A stretch of 64,000 nucleotides of DNA from Geobacter sp. AOG2 (lineage in GTDB: Bacteria > Desulfobacterota > Desulfuromonadia > Geobacterales > Pseudopelobacteraceae): positions 3,441,574 to 3,505,573 of the forward strand of contig NZ_BLJA01000001.1 of the NCBI RefSeq assembly GCF_019972295.1, read 5' to 3'. Under the pieces are notes generated by a model, which did no database searches, had not been told where the DNA came from, and saw only the letters and a program-made list of their open reading frames with translations. Of this stretch, positions 8,868 to 16,793 are shown one piece after another. Within the stretch, counting starts at the first letter, position 1. Each line of letters starts with the position of its first letter. A program made the position numbers and the translations under genes.

Positions 8868-9706
8868 ACCTGCGTTCGATCGCCGCCCGAAAGGCGTCCA
8901 ACCTGGTGGCCACCGCGTTGATGGGAACGGCAACGGTCCTGGTGCTTTTGCCGTTGGTTATCATCTTCTACCACATCATCAAGATGGGTGTCAGTTCCGT
9001 CAACCCGGCATTTTTCACCAACATCCCCCAGCCTCCGGGCGAGGCGGGCGGAGGCATGGCCAACGGCATCGCCGGTTCCGCCATCATGATCGGCATGGCG
9101 TCGCTCCTGGGGCTGCCGGTCGGCATCTTCGGCGCGGTCTACCTGACGGAATACGGCAACGGCAAGCTCGCCACCGCGATCCGTTTCTGCGCCGACGTCC
9201 TGTCCGGCATCCCTTCGATCATTACCGGGATGGTGGCCTACAGCATGCTGGTCGTGCCGCTGAAAGGGTTTTCGGCCCTGGCCGGTTCCTTCGCGCTGTC
9301 GCTCATCATGGTCCCCATCGTGCTGCGCACCACCGAGGAACAGCTCAAGATGGTGCCGGCAACGCTGCGCGAGGCGTCCCTGGCCCTGGGGGTACCGCTC
9401 TGGCGCACCAGTATCAAGGTCACCCTGCGAAGCGCCATGACCGGCGTCATCACCGGCGTTCTGCTGGCCATCGCCCGCGTGGCCGGGGAAACGGCGCCGC
9501 TGCTCTTTACGGCTCTGGGCAACCATTTCTGGAGCAAAAAGCTTACCGAACCCATGGCCGCCCTGCCGTTGCAGATCTTCAATTTCGCCATATCGCCGTA
9601 CGAGGATTGGCACCGTCTGGCCTGGGCCGGCGCGCTGGTGCTGGTGGTACTGATGTTCGGCCTGAGCCTGGCGGCTCGCTGGGTCGGCAGAAGCAAACAC
9701 TCCTGA
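8864..9706 (+). CDS. pstA: Phosphate ABC transporter permease PstA
   Basis: 280 aa partner permease of PstC with about six TM helices and the EAA-type loop [20 protein letters not shown]. It starts at ATG 8864, overlapping the pstC stop (ATGA). Its sequence features SGIPSIITG and [13 protein letters not shown] are typical of PstA. pstB follows after 11 nt, so the three subunits are one transcript. Confidence 0.95.
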   Translation: MNLRSIAARKASNLVATALMGTATVLVLLPLVIIFYHIIKMGVSSVNPAFFTNIPQPPGEAGGGMANGIAGSAIMIGMASLLGLPVGIFGAVYLTEYGNGKLATAIRFCADVLSGIPSIITGMVAYSMLVVPLKGFSALAGSFALSLIMVPIVLRTTEEQLKMVPATLREASLALGVPLWRTSIKVTLRSAMTGVITGVLLAIARVAGETAPLLFTALGNHFWSKKLTEPMAALPLQIFNFAISPYEDWHRLAWAGALVLVVLMFGLSLAARWVGRSKHS

Positions 9707-9717
9707 GAGAGGCTTTC

Positions 9718-10476
9718 ATGAATTGCAAACTATCCATACGTGACCTTAACATCCACTTCGGCGAGAACCACGCCGTCAAAAATGCCGCCATGGAGGTCGC
9801 CGAGAACAGCGTGACCGCCATCATCGGCCCGTCGGGCTGCGGCAAGTCCACGGTTTTGCGCAGCATCAACCGGATGCACGACCTGACGCCGTCCGCGCGG
9901 GTGACCGGCACCATCATGCTGGACGACACCGACATCTACGGCCGCGGCGTGGACCCGGTCACGATCCGCCGCCGGGTCGGCATGGTCTTCCAGAAACCCA
10001 ACCCCTTTCCGGCCATGTCCATCTACGACAACGTGATCGCCGGCTACAAACTGAACGGCGTGCTGAAAAAGGGCGATGCCGACGAGATCGTCGAGTCGAG
10101 CCTGAAGCGGGTCGCCCTGTGGGACGAGGTAAAAGACCGCCTGCGCACCGGGGCCGTGGAACTGTCGGGGGGGCAGCAGCAGCGCCTCTGCATCGCCCGG
10201 ACCATCGCCGTCAAACCGGAAGTGATCCTGATGGACGAGCCCGCCTCGGCGCTGGACCCCATCTCGACACTCAAGATAGAAGAGTTGATCGAAGAACTGA
10301 AATCGAAGTATACTATTGTCATCGTCACCCACAACATGCAGCAGGCGGCGCGGGTATCGGATGTGACCGCTTTCTTCTACCTGGGCGAACTGGTCGAGAT
10401 CGGCGATACGCGAAAGGTCTTCACCAATCCCGAGAAAAAACAGACCGAAGACTATATCACGGGGAGATTCGGCTAA
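9718..10476 (+). CDS. pstB: Phosphate ABC transporter ATP-binding protein PstB
   Basis: 252 aa, the normal PstB size. Walker [10 protein letters not shown] is at residues 37-45, the Q loop is in [12 protein letters not shown], the ABC signature is LSGGQQQRL, Walker B is [13 protein letters not shown] and the H loop is in [14 protein letters not shown]. It powers phosphate import through PstCA. Start ATG 9718 follows GAGAGG. phoU lies 88 nt downstream without an intervening terminator. Confidence 0.97.
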   Translation: MNCKLSIRDLNIHFGENHAVKNAAMEVAENSVTAIIGPSGCGKSTVLRSINRMHDLTPSARVTGTIMLDDTDIYGRGVDPVTIRRRVGMVFQKPNPFPAMSIYDNVIAGYKLNGVLKKGDADEIVESSLKRVALWDEVKDRLRTGAVELSGGQQQRLCIARTIAVKPEVILMDEPASALDPISTLKIEELIEELKSKYTIVIVTHNMQQAARVSDVTAFFYLGELVEIGDTRKVFTNPEKKQTEDYITGRFG

Positions 10477-10564
10477 CAGGCTGTCCGGCAGAGGGACCAG
10501 GGCTTGCGGCCCTGAATACAAAGAAAACCAGAACAGGTTGCGGGGATGGAAAGGATAGAGATAA

Positions 10565-11236
10565 ATGGAACGTGAACACTTCAGTGCAACATTCGACGCA
10601 GAGCTGGATGAACTGCGGACCATGCTCCTTGCCATGGGAGGCAAGGTGGAGATGATGATCTCCGGGTCGGTCAAGGCGCTTGTGGACCGGGATACCCCCC
10701 TGGCCGAGCGGATCGTCGCCATGGACCACGAGGTGAACCACCTGGAGGTCACCATCGACGAGAAGTGCCTGGAGCTTTTGGCGCTGCGCCAGCCGATCGC
10801 CCGCGACCTGCGCTTCATCACCCTGGCCCTCAAGATCGTCACCGACCTGGAGCGGATCGGCGACAAGTGCGCCAACATTGCCAAGCGTTCCAGCGAGCTG
10901 AACCAGGAACCGCCGCTCAAGCCGTACATCGACATCCCCCGCATGGCCCACTGGACCGAGACGATGGTCAAGGAGGCCCTGGACGCCTTCGTGCGCAGCG
11001 ATGCCGATCTGGCCATCAAGGTCTGCAAGGACGACAACTTCGTGGACGAGATCAACGAGCAGATCCAGCGGGAACTCCTGACCTTCATGCTGGAGGATGC
11101 CAACGCCATCTCCCGTTCCATCAAGCTCAACTACGTGGCCAAATCCCTGGAGCGCATCGCCGACCACGCCACCAACATCGCCGAGATGGTGATCTTCATG
11201 GTCAAGGGGAAGGATATTCGGCATACTATTGCCTGA
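10565..11236 (+). CDS. phoU: Phosphate signalling protein PhoU
   Basis: 223 aa, all-helical, with two PhoU repeats, each with a metal-binding helix motif: LKIVTDLERIGDKCANIAKR in the first and KSLERIADHATNIAE in the second. In known systems PhoU joins PstB and PhoR and keeps PhoR in its phosphatase state when phosphate is plentiful. It is the last gene of the pst operon and is followed by a terminator at 11266. Confidence 0.95.
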   Translation: MEREHFSATFDAELDELRTMLLAMGGKVEMMISGSVKALVDRDTPLAERIVAMDHEVNHLEVTIDEKCLELLALRQPIARDLRFITLALKIVTDLERIGDKCANIAKRSSELNQEPPLKPYIDIPRMAHWTETMVKEALDAFVRSDADLAIKVCKDDNFVDEINEQIQRELLTFMLEDANAISRSIKLNYVAKSLERIADHATNIAEMVIFMVKGKDIRHTIA

Positions 11237-11265
11237 GTAAGATGGATATAGAAAATGCACCCGCA

Positions 11266-11292
11266 AGCCCGGATACTCTCCGGGCTTTTTTT
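11266..11292 (+). terminator. Rho-independent terminator after phoU
   Basis: Stem AGCCCGG and CCGGGCT with a 7-nt loop, followed directly by a run of T. It closes the pst-phoU operon. Confidence 0.92.
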
Positions 11293-11437
11293 GCGTTGAA
11301 ATTTGTTTTTACGGGGTGTAGAAGGGCGAGAGACGTGTTTTGGCGTTTGTCGTGTTTGTGACAGACGTGGCCAAAATTGACGGGAAGGCAATTAAGTATC
11401 ATGGATGTCCCCGGAATTCCCCGAATAGGAGTGAGCG

Positions 11438-11821
11438 ATGTTCGAATTGATTGAATATAATTGGAAAATACATCGATTGCTTCGTCAGTTGGCTAAACAG
11501 CGCGTTAGAGGGGTATTGCAACCCGGTAATGTATGGGTACTTGAATTTGCAGTCCAGGATACCGAAGTAAATCAAGCGCTTATTTATACGTGTCAGTTGA
11601 GGGGCTGGGTGGAATTACTACATGAATCTATTCCAACAGGCCACCTAAACTCTGATGGCTCGTTTACTATGGGTATGCCATTTGACTCTAAAAAACATAT
11701 TTGGAAGCTAACAGATTCAGGATGGGCCGCCATACAAAGGCGGCATGAAATAACGATTATAGGTATACTCATTACGTTAATAGGTGTGATAGCTGCTGTA
11801 ATTTCAATATTTAAGGCATAA
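11438..11821 (+). CDS. Small protein of unknown function with C-terminal membrane anchor
   Basis: 127 aa, not recognised. The first 100 residues are soluble and mixed; WKLTDSGWAAIQRRHE resembles the end of a winged-helix fold, but this is weak. The last 25 residues (ITIIGILITLIGVIAAVISIF) form one TM helix with a cytoplasmic or periplasmic N-terminal domain. The ribosome binding site AGGAGTG precedes ATG 11438. The gene is clearly AT-richer than the phosphate regulon beside it, which suggests acquisition. It converges on the HEPN gene, with a 22-bp hairpin between them. Confidence 0.7.
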   Translation: MFELIEYNWKIHRLLRQLAKQRVRGVLQPGNVWVLEFAVQDTEVNQALIYTCQLRGWVELLHESIPTGHLNSDGSFTMGMPFDSKKHIWKLTDSGWAAIQRRHEITIIGILITLIGVIAAVISIFKA

Positions 11822-11869
11822 TTTTAGGGATATTAGGTGGACACGATGCAATTTATCGGAAGTCTACCT

Positions 11870-11918
11870 GGGGTCGGGTCTACATTCTACATTTTGTGTA
11901 GAATGTAGACCCGACCCC
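11870..11918. repeat. Perfect 22-bp hairpin (REP-like)
   Basis: Left arm GGGGTCGGGTCTACATTC plus TACA and its exact complement flank a 5-nt loop, TTTTG. It sits between two convergent AT-rich genes. No T-run follows on either strand, so it is more likely a REP-type palindrome than an intrinsic terminator, though it could act as a barrier for both transcripts. Confidence 0.85.
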
Positions 11919-11965
11919 CATGGATTTGCTTGATCCCCTTGCTTCTCTTTATAGTAGTGCTTACC

Positions 11966-13624
11966 TCAAATATTTTTTGAGGGCAGACTAAAAAAACTAT
12001 CTCGTAATATAGATTCTAAAAAAATTAAGGACTGTATGCATGATTTCAAAACATCAGCAGTAATTGCCCCGGTTCTTGTGTTGATCGCCTCGTCTTTATA
12101 TGAATGATGCGCAAAATAGTTTCTAGAAGTTACAAATTTCAATATCTGTTTATAAAAATACATCATTTCTTTGGTCCAGCCCTTTTTATGCTCTATTGAA
12201 TCTATATGGGCAAGAATATTTTCAGGCATGTCATTAAGCTTTGTCTTTTTCCAATCAGCACTAAGCGATTCAAGCACTTTTGAATATTTTTTATTTTTTA
12301 ATACCGTCGCAAAGCCAATAAAATTATTCAGTAAATTGTCAGGCGATTTTTCTTTATTAATGGACTTAATATACATATCCCGTATAACAATTTCTGTTCT
12401 TATCGTAATAATAATCAGATAGTCCAATATTCTCGGCTGTTTAAAATTAATAATTGAATTATTATTGATACTCTTGTGCATTTCGCTAAAGGAACGTGTC
12501 CAAGGTGCAAAACTACTAATTTCACATAAATTTGTATAGGTGATATCGAGGCTATCAGTATATCCAAATACTTCAATTTCTTTGCAATAAAACCGCATAA
12601 ATCTTAAAAAAGTTTTCCGTAATTCGAAATCCTCATAAGCAATGATATCTTTTAGCTGGGTCCATTCAGCAGTACGCCAATATTCATAACTCCATTTTTT
12701 GAAATAGTAATCCTCACCAAGTCCAGTAGCAATGCAAAGCCATTCAAATAATAGATATATATCCTGCTTTAACAAGTCAAATGCTTTATTAAGATGAACT
12801 CTGCCATTGCCACAAATTTCACGTTGCCATCTATCATGCAATATCAATAATTGCTCTAAATCAGTCTCTAGTGTTTCTTCTGTCGATTCTGAAAAATCAA
12901 GTAAAAATTTAGAAATATGCTTATCAGGCAAATCACACTTAGTATTCTGATACACAATAACAGACATTGCAGTTCGGTATAACGATAATCTGTTAAAAAG
13001 ACTTCTATATCTTTGATGCCAATTTATATTAACATCAGAAATCCTCTTAATTATCTTTGTCAATCCTTGTTTTTCCGACAAGAACCGATCTATATCGAGG
13101 TAGCCAATTAGTGCATCAACAATAACATAACCATGCCAATAAGCGAAATATGCTTCATATGGCAGAAATTTTCTGCTTTCTGCCATTCTGATTACATTTA
13201 GTCCTTTGGGTATGCCGGTTTTAAAGCTTTCTACAAATTTTGATTTTAGAGGTTCAATGTCATATGGATGCAACAAATTACTCAAGGACAAATCACCCAA
13301 AGGATTCAAATGAATATCATATTTACTGGCTGCTTCGTCAGTCTTGCTTTTATTACCCTGCCAAATGGCTCTATGCTCTGGGAAGTTGGTCCATTTTTTA
13401 AAAAATGAGTTCGGTAACCTTACAAATAAATCTGGAGATAGCGCACCAGCTATGATTAGCTTAGATAGCTTAAGGTCATAAGGGAGTTTTTCTAAGGCAA
13501 AACTATCTTTCAGATAATACCCAAATCGTCCGCCACAGACGCCAGAACAATATCCATGGCATAAAGAGATATCCAAATACCTACAGTACCTATCAGAAGA
13601 AGAGTAAGTAACGGATCTAAACAT
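11966..13624 (-). CDS. HEPN-domain protein, candidate RNase toxin or defence effector
   Basis: 552 aa, strongly AT-rich compared with the surroundings. Near the C-terminus is SRNYFAHHSY, which matches the RNxxxH catalytic signature of HEPN ribonucleases, set in a helix-rich region (about 400-545). This layout, a long helical N-terminal part with a C-terminal HEPN, recalls ApeA-like abortive-infection proteins, but I could not identify the N-terminal domain. A Cys/His-containing stretch (LCHGYCSGVCGG) lies at about residues 22-33. Start ATG 13624 follows AGGAAAA. No obvious antitoxin partner (MNT-type) is next to it. The motif is seen; the function is inference. Confidence 0.6.
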   Translation of the reverse strand: MFRSVTYSSSDRYCRYLDISLCHGYCSGVCGGRFGYYLKDSFALEKLPYDLKLSKLIIAGALSPDLFVRLPNSFFKKWTNFPEHRAIWQGNKSKTDEAASKYDIHLNPLGDLSLSNLLHPYDIEPLKSKFVESFKTGIPKGLNVIRMAESRKFLPYEAYFAYWHGYVIVDALIGYLDIDRFLSEKQGLTKIIKRISDVNINWHQRYRSLFNRLSLYRTAMSVIVYQNTKCDLPDKHISKFLLDFSESTEETLETDLEQLLILHDRWQREICGNGRVHLNKAFDLLKQDIYLLFEWLCIATGLGEDYYFKKWSYEYWRTAEWTQLKDIIAYEDFELRKTFLRFMRFYCKEIEVFGYTDSLDITYTNLCEISSFAPWTRSFSEMHKSINNNSIINFKQPRILDYLIIITIRTEIVIRDMYIKSINKEKSPDNLLNNFIGFATVLKNKKYSKVLESLSADWKKTKLNDMPENILAHIDSIEHKKGWTKEMMYFYKQILKFVTSRNYFAHHSYKDEAINTRTGAITADVLKSCIQSLIFLESILRDSFFSLPSKNI

Positions 13625-13846
13625 ACAATTTTCCTATAGAAAGCTGCTGGAGAATTCCAGGGAGCATACGTAAATTGATATCTCACTTTGGGATTATTCC
13701 GGGTGCATAATACAATTTATTGTTTTCGGCCAAGACTATAATTGCATTCTGCCCCCAGAATATTCAAGAGGTTATTTCAGATTCCCCTTGCGCCCATTGC
13801 CCGACCCAGGTATCATTGTCTTACCAAATCTTACGCGAGGTCCCTT

Positions 13847-14113
13847 ATGGAAACGACACTGCTGTCAAGCAAGGGTCAGGTGATCATTCCCAAAACCATT
13901 CGTTCCAGCCATCACTGGCAGCCGGGAACGCGCTTTGTCGTCGAAGATGTGCAGGGCGGCGTTTTGCTCAAGCCGTTGAACGTGTTTCCCGCCACCGATC
14001 TGGAGAGCGGTCTTGGCTGCACCGGTTATAAAGGCCCGGCGAAAAGTCTTGACGAGATGCAGGCGGCAATCGATGACGAGCTGGCGCGCATCTGGCGCAA
14101 GGGGCGGCGTTGA
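13847..14113 (+). CDS. vapB: VapB-type antitoxin, SpoVT/AbrB fold
   Basis: 88 aa. The N-terminal half is a swapped-hairpin AbrB DNA-binding domain (TTLLSSKGQVIIPKTIR, then GTRFVVEDVQGGVLLKP). The C-terminal half (SLDEMQAAIDDELARIWRK) is the acidic-helical part that usually wraps the toxin. I chose ATG 13847, which follows GCGAGG; the frame stays open upstream but lacks a ribosome binding site. Its stop overlaps the toxin start (TGATG). It neutralises the PIN toxin and represses the pair. Confidence 0.88.
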   Translation: METTLLSSKGQVIIPKTIRSSHHWQPGTRFVVEDVQGGVLLKPLNVFPATDLESGLGCTGYKGPAKSLDEMQAAIDDELARIWRKGRR

Positions 14114-14511
14114 TGATTACCCTCGATACCAACGTCTGGGTGCGCTACCTGACCAACGACGACGAGCTTCAGGCCCGCCGCGCCATGAAGCTTCTGGAAC
14201 AGGCGGACGCCGTGTTTCTGCCCAAGACCGTGCTGCTGGAACTGGAGTGGGTGTTGCGGGCGGCATACGGGATAAAGCCGGCCGTCATACACACATCATT
14301 GCTGCACATCCTGGGGCTGCCCATGGTGATTGCCGAGTCTGCCGGGCAGGTGACTGCCGCACTTGATTTCCACGCGCAGGGCTTCGATTTCGCCGATGCC
14401 TTGCACCTGGCCTCCGGCGATGCAACGGAAGCACTCTATACCTTTGACGAGCGCTTTGTCCGCAAGGGCAAGGGGGCGACGCCGCAGGTCTTGGTGGTTC
14501 CGGGGAAATAG
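14113..14511 (+). CDS. vapC: VapC-type PIN-domain ribonuclease toxin
   Basis: 132 aa PIN domain. It has the acidic residues expected for Mg2+-dependent RNA cleavage: Asp in LDTNVWVRYL (residue 5), Glu in LLELEWVLR, and Asp in FDFADALHLA and TFDERF. ATG 14113 shares its first base with the vapB stop. It forms a type II toxin-antitoxin module with the preceding gene. Confidence 0.92.
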   Translation: MITLDTNVWVRYLTNDDELQARRAMKLLEQADAVFLPKTVLLELEWVLRAAYGIKPAVIHTSLLHILGLPMVIAESAGQVTAALDFHAQGFDFADALHLASGDATEALYTFDERFVRKGKGATPQVLVVPGK

Positions 14512-14640
14512 GGGCGTGCGTCGCTCCCGTCTCGGCTTGTTTTTGAATGTTGACTACAATTGGGAGGGGATGAGGTGCTTGGGAGAATGCCGTGGGGCCA
14601 GGCATTGCCCGGCATGTCATGGACCTACCATTTGCTGAAT

Positions 14641-14931
14641 TTATGCAGCAAGCTTCAGCGGTACGATGTGCAATTTGACCGTTCGTCGAGCAACCCGCAG
14701 ATCATAATCAGCCTGGAGATTCAACCACAACTCCGGTGACACCCCGAAGTAAGCTCCCAAGCGCAATGCAGTATCGGCAGTAATGGATCGTTTGCCGTTG
14801 ACAATGGTGCTTATCCGCCCCGGCGGTACGTCAATTTCACGCGCCAGCTTGTTGATGCTGATCCCCATCGGCTTTAAAAAATCTTCCAGCAAAATCTCGC
14901 CGGGGTGTATGGGATCAAGGTATTCTCTCAT
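14641..14931 (-). CDS. higA: HigA-family antitoxin (XRE helix-turn-helix)
   Basis: 96 aa. It begins with the HigA/VapI hallmark PIHPGEILLEDFLKPMG and contains an HTH (SINKLAREIDVPPGRISTIV) and SPELWLNLQADYDL, typical of the family. AAAGGAA precedes ATG 14931. It is second in the higB-higA operon, 12 nt behind the toxin gene, in the toxin-first order usual for HigBA. Confidence 0.93.
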   Translation of the reverse strand: MREYLDPIHPGEILLEDFLKPMGISINKLAREIDVPPGRISTIVNGKRSITADTALRLGAYFGVSPELWLNLQADYDLRVARRTVKLHIVPLKLAA

Positions 14932-14943
14932 CGAATGTTCCTT

Positions 14944-15222
14944 TCAGTGGTAATCCACGATTTCGACATCATATGCGTCGCCGTCGAGCCATGTGAAGCA
15001 GATACGCCATTGATCATTGATGCGTATGCTGTATTGACCGTCACGGTTGCCGCTCAGGGCCTCCAACCTGTTACCGGGTGGTACAAGCAAATCCTGCAAC
15101 GTCCTTGCTCTGTGCAGGTACATCAGCTTCCGCCGCGCTGGTCTCTCAAAAGCCTGAAAACGCTTTACCAGCCGGTCATCAAAGAGCACATCGGTGTCTT
15201 TGTCGTGGAAACTCTTTATCAT
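14944..15222 (-). CDS. higB: HigB-family toxin (RelE-like mRNA interferase)
   Basis: 92 aa, the normal HigB length. It starts IKSFHDKDTDVLF and ends in the RelE-fold core NGQYSIRINDQWRICF-type strand set (here DGQYSIRINDQWRICFTW), then DAYDVEIVDYH. HigB cleaves mRNA on the ribosome. AGGATG precedes ATG 15222, and the operator palindrome lies 26-46 nt upstream. Confidence 0.93.
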   Translation of the reverse strand: MIKSFHDKDTDVLFDDRLVKRFQAFERPARRKLMYLHRARTLQDLLVPPGNRLEALSGNRDGQYSIRINDQWRICFTWLDGDAYDVEIVDYH

Positions 15223-15247
15223 ATGCGATCATCCTAACTGAAACATG

Positions 15248-15268
15248 GTATTACGTCAAGCGTAATAC
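15248..15268 (-). promoter_or_regulatory. higBA operator palindrome
   Basis: GTATTACG and CGTAATAC form a perfect 8-bp inverted repeat around TCAAG, just upstream of higB. This is the expected place for HigA autorepression. Its last base is also the last base of the upstream radical SAM gene's stop codon. Confidence 0.75.
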
Positions 15269-16587
15269 TAGATCGGCCACCCCTGCTCATACCCTTCCGG
15301 AAAGAAATTCTCCTTGGTCCTGTTGTAGTACCCGAACTGCACCTTGGGAAACTCCCGTTTCAAGCGCTCCAACAGCCGGTACATGCCGATCCCCTTCCCG
15401 CTCACCCCCATCTCCTGGTTGTAAAAATCCGGGTCGATGGACAGGTTGCGCATCTGGATCATGTCGATGCCGGTCTCGCCCAGGAAGCGGAGCAGCGCTT
15501 CCACCTCCTCCGGGGCGTCGCTGACGCCGGGGGAGACCAGGTAGTTGATCATGGTGAAGCGGCCCGCCTTCTTGGCGATCTCCACCGAGCGGAGCACGTC
15601 GCCGAAGGCGTATCCCTTGGGGCGGTAGTAGCGGTTGTACAGCTCTTCCCGCACCGAGTTCATGGAGAAGCGGAAGGAGTCCATGCCCGCGTCGCACAGG
15701 AGTTGCACCCGCTCCGGGATGGAGCCGTTGGAGTTGAAATTGATGGTGCCGCGGCTGGTGGCCTTTTTCAGGCGCTGTGTCGCCTCGGCGATGGTGTCGG
15801 CCTGGAGGATCGGGTCCCCCTCGCACCCCTGGCCGTAGGAGACGATGGCCTGTTCGGCCTGTTCCAGGTGGGGGAGGGCGATCTGGCAGATCTCTTCCGG
15901 GGTCGGCACAAAACCGATGCGCTCGTGGTTGGCCGGGCAGCATTCGGACGGTTGCAGGCTGATGCACCCCAGGCAGGCGGAGTTGCACACCGGCGAGGTG
16001 GGCAGGGGGGCTTCCCAGCGGCGGTAGAAGAGGTTCTTCGCGGCAAAGCAGTGGTAGTCCACGGCGCAGCGGGATAGCTGCTCCAGCAGACGGTTGCCCG
16101 GCATCTCCGCCAGCCGCTGGCGCACCAGCGGGTCCAGGGTGCGGTCGTCGTAATTGACCGGGTTCCAGTTGCTGTTGTTGTCCACCTTGGACGCGGCCAC
16201 CACGAAACAGTCCCGCTCCTCGTCCCACCCCACGGCGGTGTAGGACCAGAGGGGCAGGTGGGCCGTCTTGCGGGAATAGTCGCAGGCGGGCAGCAGGGTG
16301 CGCACGTAGCCGGGCGCCATGAAGGCCGACACCGCCTGGATGCGCCGCTGCCGTTTCCCCTCCCTGATGCGGTCCAGGGTGACGAAGCTCTGCTGGCGCT
16401 CGTCCCAGGCAATGGGCGGCATGGCGGGCATGGTGAACAGGCGGCTGTCTTCGGGCAGCGGGATCAGCTCTACATCCTCGGGCAGCACCGGCACGTTCCC
16501 GTTCATCCCGGCCATACAGAGCTCGGGATGGTCGTAGATGTTCCCCTTTTCATCGGCGTACAGCATTTTCGGCAGGCGCTTGGGCAC
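15268..16587 (-). CDS. Radical SAM protein of unknown function
   Basis: 439 aa. A Cys motif CNSACLGC at about residue 203 is the CxxxCxxC that binds the radical 4Fe-4S cluster, followed by SYGQGCEGDP and NFNSNG, typical radical SAM barrel strands. The roughly 190-residue N-terminal region (KMLYADEKGNIYDHPEL onward) is not a domain I know. Further cysteines occur (CAVDYHC, PSECCP). I chose GTG 16587, which sits 5 nt after GAGGAG; a longer frame to 16686 lacks a site. The gene stands alone upstream of higBA, so the substrate cannot be guessed from context. Confidence 0.8.
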   Translation of the reverse strand: MPKRLPKMLYADEKGNIYDHPELCMAGMNGNVPVLPEDVELIPLPEDSRLFTMPAMPPIAWDERQQSFVTLDRIREGKRQRRIQAVSAFMAPGYVRTLLPACDYSRKTAHLPLWSYTAVGWDEERDCFVVAASKVDNNSNWNPVNYDDRTLDPLVRQRLAEMPGNRLLEQLSRCAVDYHCFAAKNLFYRRWEAPLPTSPVCNSACLGCISLQPSECCPANHERIGFVPTPEEICQIALPHLEQAEQAIVSYGQGCEGDPILQADTIAEATQRLKKATSRGTINFNSNGSIPERVQLLCDAGMDSFRFSMNSVREELYNRYYRPKGYAFGDVLRSVEIAKKAGRFTMINYLVSPGVSDAPEEVEALLRFLGETGIDMIQMRNLSIDPDFYNQEMGVSGKGIGMYRLLERLKREFPKVQFGYYNRTKENFFPEGYEQGWPI

Positions 16588-16793
16588 GGGCTCTCCTCGT
16601 TCTTCCGGTAATCCCGGGTTCGCGACGCCGGCAGCCCCGGCGTCCGGAAAAGCCGGGGAGGCGTTGCGAATTCGGGACAATGCCAAATCATAGCCGCTTC
16701 ACCGCACAGGTCAACAAGAAACAGCAGGTATCGCTTCACACCCGGCTCAAACGGTGCTACACTTCGCCGAAAACCAACCTCTGGATGATCCTC

